From Rhizobium sp. BK376 (GTDB lineage: Bacteria; Pseudomonadota; Alphaproteobacteria; Rhizobiales; Rhizobiaceae), in assembly GCF_004341625.1 (NCBI RefSeq), contig NZ_SLZG01000003.1, forward strand, positions 495,045 to 559,044: a DNA stretch of 64,000 nt. The letters run 5' to 3'. Below are positions 56,228 to 64,000 of the stretch, in pieces. Under the pieces are notes generated by a model. It saw nothing but the letters and a program-made list of their open reading frames with translations. It searched no databases and was not told the DNA's origin. The position numbers and the translations under genes are program-made. Numbering within the stretch: the stretch's first letter is position 1; every line of letters starts with the position of its first letter.

Positions 56228-58762
56228 ATGTTCATCGATAAGATTCTTTCCCGCTTCAAGATCCAGACGAAGGTTCTGCTCTTCGTCCTGCCTTTCGTCA
56301 TCAGCATTTCAGCGGTCGGATTGACCGGCCTTTACGCCTCCGGCCTTTTGCAGGGGCGCATGGAGATATCAAACAACGTCCTGCAGTCGCTGACGGGTTT
56401 CAAGAACCTCTACAGCTCCATGGACGACTTCCTGCGCATCACCAACGAGCAGGCGCGCGACAAGCTCTATGCCGACGTCAAGTCGCAGGGCTCGGTGCTC
56501 GATGCCACCCTGTCGCAGCTCGGCAAGGATTCCGATGGTCGCGACAGCCTGGCAGATGCCGCCGCCAAGACGGCCGATATCTCCAAGGTCGTCGGCAGCC
56601 TCTGGGATCTGCACCAGCAGGAAGTGAACCTTCGCAAATCGATCAGCGACGCGCAGCGCGCCTTGATCGGCGTTCGCTTCAACATCGATTTCGACGCCCA
56701 GCAGATGCAGGATTCGGTCCGCACCGACGAGGGCAATGCCACAGCGACGCTTCGCTCGGCCGACCGGCTGCTAAAGGGTGGCGACACGCTCGTCAGCGTT
56801 GCCGATGACTTCAACAAGGCGCAGACGCCTACAGACAAGCTGAAGGCGATCAAGGATCGCATCGGCGACGTCGTCAAGGCTCAGCGCTCGATCGCGCTCG
56901 CCCTGCCGCAGAACCAGAAGAGCATGGTCGACTCGCTTGCAGGCACGATCAAGGATCTGAATGCCGGCATCGACGCCGCAACCGCATCCACGACCGACGA
57001 CACCATTGGCGGCATCTCCCGCCTGCTTTCCCGCTTCCGTCAGATGTCGACCTACACCCAGCTGCAGGCGACGCAGATGATGCGGTCGGCCACGACCACC
57101 TTTGTTGAGCTTGACAGCCGCGTGGTGCAGACCAACGCCGTCATCGAGGACACCCGCCGCGTCGAGGCCTCGATCTATTCGCTGCAGCTAGTGATGGCGG
57201 ATTTTCTTGCCGGCATCAACAAGGACAATCTGGTTCGTTTCCATCAGGAAATCGCCAAGCTCGGCCAGGATCTCAATACGCTGGATCAGAGTGCTACGGG
57301 CATGGATTTCGTCGGCGACATCAACGACGCGATCAACCCGGCTTTGAAGTCGCTCGATAGCGACAGCACCAAGCTTGTCGACACGATCACCCAGCGCACG
57401 ACACAATATGCAAGCGCCCGCCAGCAGCTCGACGAAGTCTGGGGCAAGCTGACCACCTTTGCTGAAACGCAGAAGCAGAGCGCCGGGGTCGAGCGCGAGC
57501 AGGCAAACTGGATCTCGATCCTCGCCACCGTCCTCGGCATCGTCCTTTCGGTCGCCGGCGGCATTGCGCTGGTGCTCACCCTGCAGCGTCCGATCGGCCA
57601 GATCACGGCCGCCATGCGTCGCATCGCCGACGGTCTCCTGGAAACCTCGATATCGGGCGAGCAGCGCCGCGACGAAATCGGCGACATGGCCCGTGCCCTT
57701 GGCATCTTCAAGGAAAATGCCATCTCCAAGATCCGCATCGAGGAGCAGAGCGATGAGGAACGTGCGGCTGCCGAACACGAACGCCAGCGCAACGATGAAG
57801 AGAAGCGCGAACTCGACCGCCAGATCGACTTTGCGGTCAGCGAACTCGCAGCCGGCCTCGAGCGTCTTGCGCATGGCGACATCTCGGCGACCATCGAAAC
57901 GCCCTTCATCGGCCGTCTCGAACAGCTCCGCCAGGATTTCAACGGCTCGCTCTTGCGCCTTCAGGAAACGCTGAGCCAGGTGCGCGACAATGTGGAGATG
58001 ATCCAGAGCAACGGCAACCAAATGGCTGCGTCAGCCGAGGATCTTTCCAAGCGCACCGAACAGCAGGCGGCTTCTCTCGAGGAAACCGCAGCCGCCGTCG
58101 ACGAGATCACGGTCACCGTCCGCTCGTCTGCCGAGCGCGCCAAGGATGCCGATGCGATCGTTCGAGAAGCCAAGCGTAGCGCCGACGATAGTTCCGTGGT
58201 CGTCGCCAACGCCATTGACGCCATGGCCCGCATCGAGGATGCCTCGCAGAAGATCGAGCAGATCATCGGCGTCATCGACGAGATCGCCTTCCAGACCAAC
58301 CTGCTGGCGCTCAACGCCGGTATTGAAGCAGCCCGCGCCGGTGAAGCCGGCAAGGGCTTCGCAGTCGTCGCCATGGAAGTCCGCGAACTCGCCCAGCGCT
58401 CCGCCGATGCGGCAAGGGAGATCAAGGGTCTCATCAATACCTCGTCTCGCGAAGTGAATTCCGGATCACAGTTCGTGCAGGAAGCGGGTACGGTTCTGGC
58501 GCAGATCAGCGGCCAGATCGTCACCATCAGCCAGCATGTCGAGATGATCGCCCGCGCTAGCCATGACCAGGCAAGCGCGCTTCAGGAGGTCAACTCATCA
58601 GTCAACCAGATGGACCAGATGACCCAGAAGAACGCCGCCATGGTCGAGGAAACCACCGCCTCCAGCCGCGAGCTGGCGAACGAGGCGGATTCGCTCCTGC
58701 GGCTCATCCAGCAGTTCAAGATCGATAGCGGCGCCGACCAGTCCTACTACCGCGCCGCCTGA
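56228..58762 (+). CDS. methyl-accepting chemotaxis protein, large helical sensor
   Basis: An 844-residue chemoreceptor. Helix 1 at about 16-38, a long periplasmic all-helical sensor (about 40-425) without Cache-like motifs, helix 2 at about 428-452, HAMP (about 453-505) and a second HAMP-like stretch (about 530-590), then the MA signalling domain with the hairpin tip I-D-E-I-A-F-Q-T-N-L-L-A-L-N-A-G-I-E-A-A. The end Y-Y-R-A-A carries no CheR-docking pentapeptide. The signalling part is near-identical to the receptor at 60208. Ligand unknown. Confidence 0.93.
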   Translation: MFIDKILSRFKIQTKVLLFVLPFVISISAVGLTGLYASGLLQGRMEISNNVLQSLTGFKNLYSSMDDFLRITNEQARDKLYADVKSQGSVLDATLSQLGKDSDGRDSLADAAAKTADISKVVGSLWDLHQQEVNLRKSISDAQRALIGVRFNIDFDAQQMQDSVRTDEGNATATLRSADRLLKGGDTLVSVADDFNKAQTPTDKLKAIKDRIGDVVKAQRSIALALPQNQKSMVDSLAGTIKDLNAGIDAATASTTDDTIGGISRLLSRFRQMSTYTQLQATQMMRSATTTFVELDSRVVQTNAVIEDTRRVEASIYSLQLVMADFLAGINKDNLVRFHQEIAKLGQDLNTLDQSATGMDFVGDINDAINPALKSLDSDSTKLVDTITQRTTQYASARQQLDEVWGKLTTFAETQKQSAGVEREQANWISILATVLGIVLSVAGGIALVLTLQRPIGQITAAMRRIADGLLETSISGEQRRDEIGDMARALGIFKENAISKIRIEEQSDEERAAAEHERQRNDEEKRELDRQIDFAVSELAAGLERLAHGDISATIETPFIGRLEQLRQDFNGSLLRLQETLSQVRDNVEMIQSNGNQMAASAEDLSKRTEQQAASLEETAAAVDEITVTVRSSAERAKDADAIVREAKRSADDSSVVVANAIDAMARIEDASQKIEQIIGVIDEIAFQTNLLALNAGIEAARAGEAGKGFAVVAMEVRELAQRSADAAREIKGLINTSSREVNSGSQFVQEAGTVLAQISGQIVTISQHVEMIARASHDQASALQEVNSSVNQMDQMTQKNAAMVEETTASSRELANEADSLLRLIQQFKIDSGADQSYYRAA

Positions 58763-58782
58763 GGATTGCAGGCCACCCATTG

Positions 58783-58818
58783 AAAAAGCCCGCTGCACGG
58801 AGGTGCGGCGGGCTTTTT
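58783..58818. terminator. bidirectional terminator
   Basis: AAAAAGCCCGC-TGCAC pairs with GTGCG-GCGGGCTTTTT over a GGAG loop. A's on the left and T's on the right make it work on both strands, between the convergent chemoreceptor and aldo/keto reductase genes. Confidence 0.92.
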
Positions 58819-58837
58819 ACTTTCGGAAACTGCCGAC

Positions 58838-59833
58838 TCAGCGCGCGGCGTCGCCCCAGCGATATTCGACCGTTGCATCATCGAGCCGTGCCTTAAGCGC
58901 CGGATCGAGGGTAATGTCGATCGCATCGAGTGTGTCGGTCAGCTGTTCGGCACGGCTGGCACCGATGATCGGCGCGGTGATAGTTGGATTGGCCGCGACC
59001 CAGGCGATAGCCAGCTTGACCAGCGGAATGCCGCTTTCAGCCGCGATGCCCTTCAGCTTCTCGACCGTCGAGAACTCGCGCTCGTGCCAGTAACGCTCCT
59101 GGTATCGGGCGCCGGCATCGCGCATCTGCGAGCTGAAACGGCCTTCCGTCGGCTTGTCGCTGACCTGATGCTTGCCGGTCAGCATCCCGCCGGCGATCGG
59201 ATTGTAAGGAATGACCGCCAGCCCTTCCTCTGTCGCAAGCGGAAGCAATTCCCGCTCGATCTGGCGGAACAGCAGATTGTAGCGCGGCTGGACCGAAACG
59301 AAGCGGGCGACACGCATGACATCGGCACGCCCGAGCGCCCGGGCGAGGCGATAGGCAAGGTAGTTCGAGACGCCGACATAGCGTGCCCTGCCCGACTGCA
59401 CGATGGTTTCCATCGCCAGCAGCATCTCGTCGAGCGGCGTTTCCTGGTCGTCCGAATGCAGCTGATAGAGGTCGACATAATCGGTGCCGAGACGGCGCAG
59501 CGACGCATCGATCGCATCCAGCAGGCTCTTGCGCGATGCACCTTGCTGCCAGGGATGGGCGCCCATCTTGCCGACGGCCTTGGTGGCGATGATGAAATCG
59601 TCGCGCTTGCCCTTCAGCCAGCGGCCGACGATGTCCTCCGTCGTGCCGGCGAGCGATGGGCCGCCGCCGAGCGGATAGACGTTTGCCGTGTCGATGAAGT
59701 TGACGCCGCCCTCGGCCGCCTTGTCGAGGATCGTGTGCGCGCCCGCCTCTTCGGTCTGGAGCCCGAAGGTCATGGTTCCGAGGCAAAGGCGGGAAACGGT
59801 AAGGCCCGTGCTGCCAAACTTGCAATACTGCAT
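58838..59833 (-). CDS. aldo/keto reductase
   Basis: A 331-residue NADPH-dependent oxidoreductase of the AKR superfamily, Tas/YajO-like. Catalytic tetrad candidates: Asp and Tyr in F-I-D-T-A-N-V-Y, Lys in F-I-I-A-T-K-A-V-G, His in L-Y-Q-L-H-S-D-D. Starts M-Q-Y-C-K-F-G-S-T-G-L-T-V-S, with AGGAG before ATG 59833; the frame to 59920 is not needed. Substrate unknown. Confidence 0.93.
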   Translation of the reverse strand: MQYCKFGSTGLTVSRLCLGTMTFGLQTEEAGAHTILDKAAEGGVNFIDTANVYPLGGGPSLAGTTEDIVGRWLKGKRDDFIIATKAVGKMGAHPWQQGASRKSLLDAIDASLRRLGTDYVDLYQLHSDDQETPLDEMLLAMETIVQSGRARYVGVSNYLAYRLARALGRADVMRVARFVSVQPRYNLLFRQIERELLPLATEEGLAVIPYNPIAGGMLTGKHQVSDKPTEGRFSSQMRDAGARYQERYWHEREFSTVEKLKGIAAESGIPLVKLAIAWVAANPTITAPIIGASRAEQLTDTLDAIDITLDPALKARLDDATVEYRWGDAAR

Positions 59834-60207
59834 CTGAAGCTCCTGAAATGATGAAGTGGCGCCTTGGAGAATCTTCGAATGAAGGGCAGGCGGCGTCGAC
59901 CTCGCCGTTGAAGACGGCACGGTGACAAGGCTAGCGCCGAATTGCGAAGGGAAAAAGTCACGAATTCGGGATCGGCTCTTCGAGACTGTGGGGCAATTTT
60001 CGTTTGCGAAATCGCAAATTCAATCCCTGGTTTATATTTTTTGACATGGTAGAAATAAAATTCCTTCAACGCTGAAGGAATTCAGTCATTGGCGAAGTCC
60101 TGGTCGCCGGTACCGCAATATACCTCGCCTTTTTACTGTTCAGGAGGACGATTTTCCTTAACCGTTTTTGTTTACCATGTTGTCCGTTGTATCAATGAGG
60201 AATTGTA
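59834..60207. other. divergent region with two palindromes
   Basis: This 374-base gap lies between the reductase and a chemoreceptor. TTTGCGA-AA-TCGCAAA (60003-60018) is operator-like. AATTCCTTCA-ACGC-TGAAGGAATT (60059-60082) is a perfect hairpin with a four-base loop. A TTGACA at 60041-60046 lies between them, but no -10 with proper spacing is clear. No gene is visible. Confidence 0.55.
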
Positions 60208-62046
60208 ATGCCGCGCCTGTTCTCCACGTCGATCGTCCGCCAGATCGTTGCGATCACGCTCGCTCTGTTATGCATCAGCACGGCGGTGATCGGCTGCGTC
60301 ACCTATTACAATCTCAGCGGCTATGTGATGCGCAATGCAGTGTCTGATGCGCGCGATGCCAGCCGCGCCATGGCCGTCCTCTATGGGGCAGCCCTTGCCG
60401 ATGCCAGGGTCGATATGCGCGACAACGCGCTGTCGGGTGTCACGGAGGACAAGATCCCTGTATTCGCCGACCATTCCATCGTCGATCGTGTCGCCCAGTC
60501 GATTGCCGGCGTTGCCACCATCTTCGAAAAGCGCGGCGACAGCTATGTCCGCGTCTCGACCAACCTGAAGAAGGAAAACGGCGACCGCGCCGTCGGCACC
60601 AGCCTTGCGCCCGACCATCCGGCCCAGCCGGTGCTTGCTCGGGGCGAGGCCTATTATGGCCCTGCCGATCTCTTCGGCCATAAGTTCATGACCGGCTATT
60701 TCCCGATCAAGAATGCATCGGGTGCGAATGTCGGCATCCTCTTCATCGGCATCCCGATGGAAGTCTACTATGCCGACATGCGCGATCTCCAGGTGCTGGT
60801 GCTCGGCGTCGGCGCGGCGGTCATGCTCATCGTCTGCGGCCTCGCCTATCTGACGATCCGCAATTCGGTCCGTCCGATCGAGACCCTGACCGGAACCGTC
60901 AGCCGCATCGCCAATGGCGACCTGTCGGCGCAGGTGCCTTATATCGAGAAGAAGAACGAGTTCGGCGCCATCGCCCGCGCGCTCTCGATCTTCCGCGACA
61001 ATGCCCATGCCAAGCAGGAGATGGAAATCCGCGCCTCCGAGCAGCGCGCACTCTCCGAAGCCGAGCGCGCCCGCAACGACGAAGACAAGCGCAACCTCGA
61101 CAACCAGATCGATTTCGCCGTCACGGAGCTGGCAGCCGGCCTCGGTCGCCTCTCGCGTGGTGATATTTCCCAGACGATCGAAAAGCCCTTCGTCGGCCGC
61201 CTGGAACAGCTGCGTACGGATTTCAACGGTTCGCTCTCGCGGCTGCAGGATACGCTGTCGAAGATCAGCGACAATGCCCGCGCCATTCAGAACAACAGCA
61301 ACTCGATGCTCCATTCCGCCGACGAACTGTCCAAACGGACGGAATCGCAGGCGGCATCGCTGGAACAGACGGCAGCCGCCGTGGATGAGATCACCGTGAC
61401 AGTCCGCTCCTCGGCCGACCGCGCGCGGGAAGCGAACCAGGCCGTCTCGACCACCAAGAAGACGGCCGACAGCTCCGGCGCCGTCGTCGAGAATGCGATC
61501 AGCGCGATGGGCCGCATCGAGGAATCCTCCCAGAAGATCGAGCAGATCATCGAGGTGATCGACGACATCGCCTTCCAGACTAATCTGCTGGCGCTGAACG
61601 CAGGCATCGAAGCCGCTCGCGCCGGGGAGGCGGGCAAGGGCTTTGCGGTCGTTGCGATGGAAGTGCGGGAACTTGCGCAGCGCTCGGCCGACGCCGCAAA
61701 GGAAATCAAGACGCTGATCAACGATTCCAGCCGCGAAGTCGGCGCCGGCTCCGGTCTCGTTCAGGAGACGGGACGGGTGCTCGCCACGATCAGCCGCGAG
61801 ATCATCACAATCAGCAGCCATGTCGAAGTGATCGCCACCGCCGCCAAGGACCAGTCGGCAGCGCTGGAAGAGGTCAACGGCGCCGTCAACGCCATGGACC
61901 AGATGACGCAGAAGAATGCGTCGATGGTCGAGGAAGCCACCGAATCCAGCCGCCGCTTGGCCCGCGAGGCGGACGACCTGATGGCATTGATCGGCCAGTT
62001 CCGTCTCGCAACTGACCGGCCTGGCGATTACAGGCGCGCTGCCTGA
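60208..62046 (+). CDS. methyl-accepting chemotaxis protein with Cache-type sensor
   Basis: A 612-residue chemoreceptor. Helix 1 at about 8-32, a periplasmic single-Cache-like domain (about 35-192; G-D-S-Y-V-R-V-S-T-N-L and G-Y-F-P-I-K-N-A-S-G-A-N-V-G-I-L-F-I-G), helix 2 at about 195-218, HAMP (about 219-272), a HAMP-like linker, then the MA domain with the E-V-I-D-D-I-A-F-Q-T-N-L-L-A-L-N tip. Ends Y-R-R-A-A. The sensor suggests small organic acids or similar, as in other Cache receptors, but this is inference. Confidence 0.93.
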   Translation: MPRLFSTSIVRQIVAITLALLCISTAVIGCVTYYNLSGYVMRNAVSDARDASRAMAVLYGAALADARVDMRDNALSGVTEDKIPVFADHSIVDRVAQSIAGVATIFEKRGDSYVRVSTNLKKENGDRAVGTSLAPDHPAQPVLARGEAYYGPADLFGHKFMTGYFPIKNASGANVGILFIGIPMEVYYADMRDLQVLVLGVGAAVMLIVCGLAYLTIRNSVRPIETLTGTVSRIANGDLSAQVPYIEKKNEFGAIARALSIFRDNAHAKQEMEIRASEQRALSEAERARNDEDKRNLDNQIDFAVTELAAGLGRLSRGDISQTIEKPFVGRLEQLRTDFNGSLSRLQDTLSKISDNARAIQNNSNSMLHSADELSKRTESQAASLEQTAAAVDEITVTVRSSADRAREANQAVSTTKKTADSSGAVVENAISAMGRIEESSQKIEQIIEVIDDIAFQTNLLALNAGIEAARAGEAGKGFAVVAMEVRELAQRSADAAKEIKTLINDSSREVGAGSGLVQETGRVLATISREIITISSHVEVIATAAKDQSAALEEVNGAVNAMDQMTQKNASMVEEATESSRRLAREADDLMALIGQFRLATDRPGDYRRAA

Positions 62047-62273
62047 CACCGACGATCGGCAAGGGGCGGGGCGGCAGGTTTGCAGTCCTCCCCGGCGGAT
62101 CTCAGCGCTGCGGCTCGCGGTTGAAAGAACCCAGACAGCCTCCGCAGCCAGCCGTCGAGATTGGGCGCATTGCCGAAATCGTCGTAATAGGCGTCCTCAT
62201 CTCTGAGCCACCGGGCCCGGTTGGCCTCGGCCTTCAATTCAATGCACGCGATGATGCCGATATAGTCGATCAT
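62028..62273 (-). CDS. small protein of unknown function
   Basis: An 81-residue protein starting M-I-D-Y-I-G-I-I-A-C-I-E-L-K-A-E. AGGAGG lies six bases before the ATG at 62273, which is the main reason to call it real. Its 3' end overlaps the convergent chemoreceptor by 19 bases. Acidic D-E-D-A-Y-Y-D-D-F patch and a basic C-terminal tail with two Cys. Not recognised. Confidence 0.55.
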   Translation of the reverse strand: MIDYIGIIACIELKAEANRARWLRDEDAYYDDFGNAPNLDGWLRRLSGFFQPRAAALRSAGEDCKPAAPPLADRRCQAARL

Positions 62274-62361
62274 GAGATGCCTCCTTTCGTGAAGCCATCC
62301 CCTCAATTACGCATCACCTTTTGCTTTATAAACGGCTGAAATCCGCTTATGTTTTTCACCT

Positions 62362-63231
62362 ATGAAAAACGCGACTTGGGATTCCTATCAGCTCTTTCTC
62401 GGTGTCGCCCGCGGCGGTGGGCTCACTGGCGCGGCCTCTGCAAGCGGCCTGAGCCCCGCGACGATTGGCCGGCGGATGCTGGATCTCGAGCAGCAGCTTG
62501 GCCGAACGCTCTTCCTGCGCAGCCAGACCGGCTACAGCCTGACGGGCGATGGGCAGGCGCTGTTCGACCGTCTGCTGGACATGGAGTCGGCCGCTCGTAG
62601 CATCGACAGCTGGCAACGCGAGGCGTCAGGCAGGCCGGTCGTGCGTATTGCGGCCGGAACCTGGGTCGGCTGGCTGATGAGCCAGAACATGCCGGCCATT
62701 TGCTCGGAGCGCGATGATTTCCGCATCGACCTTTATCTCGCCGAACGCCGTGCGAGCCTCGCCCACCGCGAGAGCGACATCGGTCTCCGTGCCTTCGAGC
62801 CGGAAGAGGCCAATCTGGCGGCGATCAAGGCCGGCGAGGTCGCCTATGCCGCCTATCGCGCCCGCAACTTGCGCGCCGCAGGTCCGGAACGGTGGATCGC
62901 CGTCAGCGAGGACGAGGCGATTTCCGCCTATCTGCGCTGGCCGCACCAGAACCGCCAGGCCGAGATTGCGCTGACAGTCAATCGCCCCCGCTCGCTTTAC
63001 GACCTTGTGCTGGCAGGCTCTGGTATCGCGGTGCTGCCCTGCTTCGTCGGCGATCTGGAACCGAGGCTGGAGCGGGCAGGGGAGGAGATTACGGCACTTC
63101 GTCATTTCCAATGGATCGTCATGAACAACGAAGACCGCCACCGCCGCGAGATTCGCACAGTGATCGACCGCATGGCGCGTTTGTTGAAAAGCCACGCCGA
63201 TCTCTTCGCCGGCAAGCGGCCGACCTATTGA
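62362..63231 (+). CDS. LysR-family transcriptional regulator
   Basis: A 289-residue LysR regulator. Helix-turn-helix at about 5-60: W-D-S-Y-Q-L-F-L-G-V-A, G-A-A-S-A-S-G-L-S-P-A-T-I-G-R-R-M-L-D-L-E, then an effector domain ending S-G-I-A-V-L-P-C-F-V-G-D and the final helix. It lies 88 bases from the divergent small gene at 62273, the usual LysR target position. Inducer unknown. Confidence 0.92.
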   Translation: MKNATWDSYQLFLGVARGGGLTGAASASGLSPATIGRRMLDLEQQLGRTLFLRSQTGYSLTGDGQALFDRLLDMESAARSIDSWQREASGRPVVRIAAGTWVGWLMSQNMPAICSERDDFRIDLYLAERRASLAHRESDIGLRAFEPEEANLAAIKAGEVAYAAYRARNLRAAGPERWIAVSEDEAISAYLRWPHQNRQAEIALTVNRPRSLYDLVLAGSGIAVLPCFVGDLEPRLERAGEEITALRHFQWIVMNNEDRHRREIRTVIDRMARLLKSHADLFAGKRPTY

Positions 63232-63267
63232 TGGCGCGGAGCTGGCATCGAAATACCGGCTCTTCGC

Positions 63268-63975
63268 TCACTCGGCTCTGATTTCATCGAGTATCATGCC
63301 AGTGGTTCCAGCCATCTGCTGCAAACGTTGCCGATTGAATATGTCATACAGCGGATTGTCGCATTCCGGATTGGCAAACAGAGTGTTTGACGACCAATAA
63401 CCACCTTCGATGAATCGCAACTCGGATCGCATGGTCCGGAGAAAATAGTACATAAGGTGAAGATGGTTTCGCTGGGCCAGCAGGCACATAGTCAATGCGG
63501 CATGAAACGCCGGAAGTGCCTCATTGCCTATGATATGAACCGCGTCGCCAACGCGGCGATGATCTCGCCAGTAGCTCAGAAATTCACGCCAGGGGAAAAA
63601 GATGGACTGGTTATCTGGTTTGACCGCCCAGGTATCGAAGCTCTTTTTAAACTTGAGATCGAAACGGGATACGACGAGCGCATCGAAATCGCCCTTCCCA
63701 TGAATGTATTCCAAGCCTTCCTTGTACGTTTCCGCCTGACTGCTTCCGATCGGGTTGATCAGAACAACTTCACAAGGTCCTATCTGCGCCTTGATGTCTT
63801 CGAGCACTGGACTGTCATAGGTGACGAGATAGACTTTCGCTCCCGGGCTAATTCTTCGTATTGGATTGATCAGCCTATCCAGCAATGACGGAATATTGTG
63901 CCGCGCATCCATCGGGTTCCCGAAACGGTCGCTCTGCACAAAATGATGTCCCCGAAGCATTATCGCCAGTCTCAT
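63268..63975 (-). CDS. unrecognised protein, possibly glycosyltransferase-like
   Basis: A 235-residue soluble protein starting M-R-L-A-I-M-L-R-G-H-H-F. V-Y-L-V-T-Y-D-S-P and the V-S-R-F-D-L-K-F-K segment resemble the nucleotide-sugar and metal (D-x-D-like) region of polysaccharide-locus proteins, but I cannot name a family. Base use is richer in A and T than in the neighbours, which may hint at transfer. AAGGA lies nine bases before the ATG. The gene is complete in the window. Confidence 0.6.
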   Translation of the reverse strand: MRLAIMLRGHHFVQSDRFGNPMDARHNIPSLLDRLINPIRRISPGAKVYLVTYDSPVLEDIKAQIGPCEVVLINPIGSSQAETYKEGLEYIHGKGDFDALVVSRFDLKFKKSFDTWAVKPDNQSIFFPWREFLSYWRDHRRVGDAVHIIGNEALPAFHAALTMCLLAQRNHLHLMYYFLRTMRSELRFIEGGYWSSNTLFANPECDNPLYDIFNRQRLQQMAGTTGMILDEIRAE

Positions 63976-64000
63976 GGGTTATTATCCTTTGTTGCTATTG

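Noticed and set aside
60268..62049. 593-residue reverse open frame
   Set aside because: Antisense to the chemoreceptor at 60208, which has clear HAMP and signalling motifs.

Overview
The window looks like a chromosomal segment of a Rhizobiaceae bacterium (Rhizobium, Agrobacterium or Ensifer group). The evidence is the rhizobial flagellar order with MotB-MotC-FliK, the FtcR/Rem regulator, several flagellins plus FlaF/FlbT, an alpha-glucoside agl operon next to zwf-pgl-edd, and intergenic palindromes of the rhizobial mosaic type. I found no tRNA, rRNA, CRISPR array or insertion sequence.

Positions 1-28.3 kb hold the 3' part of a flagellar regulon: flgH-fliL-fliP, two near-identical flagellin genes (flaA, flaB), a third diverged flagellin, a FliH-like gene, motB-motC-fliK, a lytic-transglycosylase-like gene, ftcR, flgE-flgK-flgL, flaF-flbT-flgD-fliQ, flhA-fliR, and four small genes at FliJ-, FlgJ-, FlgN- and FliL-like positions. 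The striking exception is a reverse-strand three-gene operon at 5396-9689, lodged between flaB and the third flagellin. It encodes a group II PLP decarboxylase, a TPR/ATP-grasp-like protein and a second fold-type I PLP-like protein. This operon is the best candidate for an undescribed pathway. A paralogue of its ATP-grasp protein, with a longer TPR domain, lies at 31766-33577 just past the flagellar cluster.

Positions 28.7-31.8 kb carry a WecG/TagA/CpsF glycosyltransferase and a Wzz-like chain-length protein. The leftward block 31.8-37.2 kb holds the TPR-ATP-grasp gene, a small membrane protein, a DUF899 protein, an ArsR-SRPBCC pair with two matching operator palindromes, and two integral membrane proteins. 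folD follows.

Positions 38.6-46.5 kb are the alpha-glucoside system: aglR (LacI) diverges from aglEFGAK across a region with two AAAGCGCTTT operators. A PilZ-like gene follows, then zwf-pgl-edd on the reverse strand, so alpha-glucosides taken up and hydrolysed by the agl products can feed the Entner-Doudoroff pathway. Next come a likely gamma-glutamylputrescine oxidase/synthetase pair, a BaiN/HI0933-type flavoprotein, two methyl-accepting chemotaxis proteins on either side of an aldo/keto reductase, a LysR regulator and an unrecognised protein.

Gene coordinates use the start best supported by a ribosome binding site or family alignment, so several are shorter than the longest open frame. All family calls come from reading motifs by eye; no database search was run.
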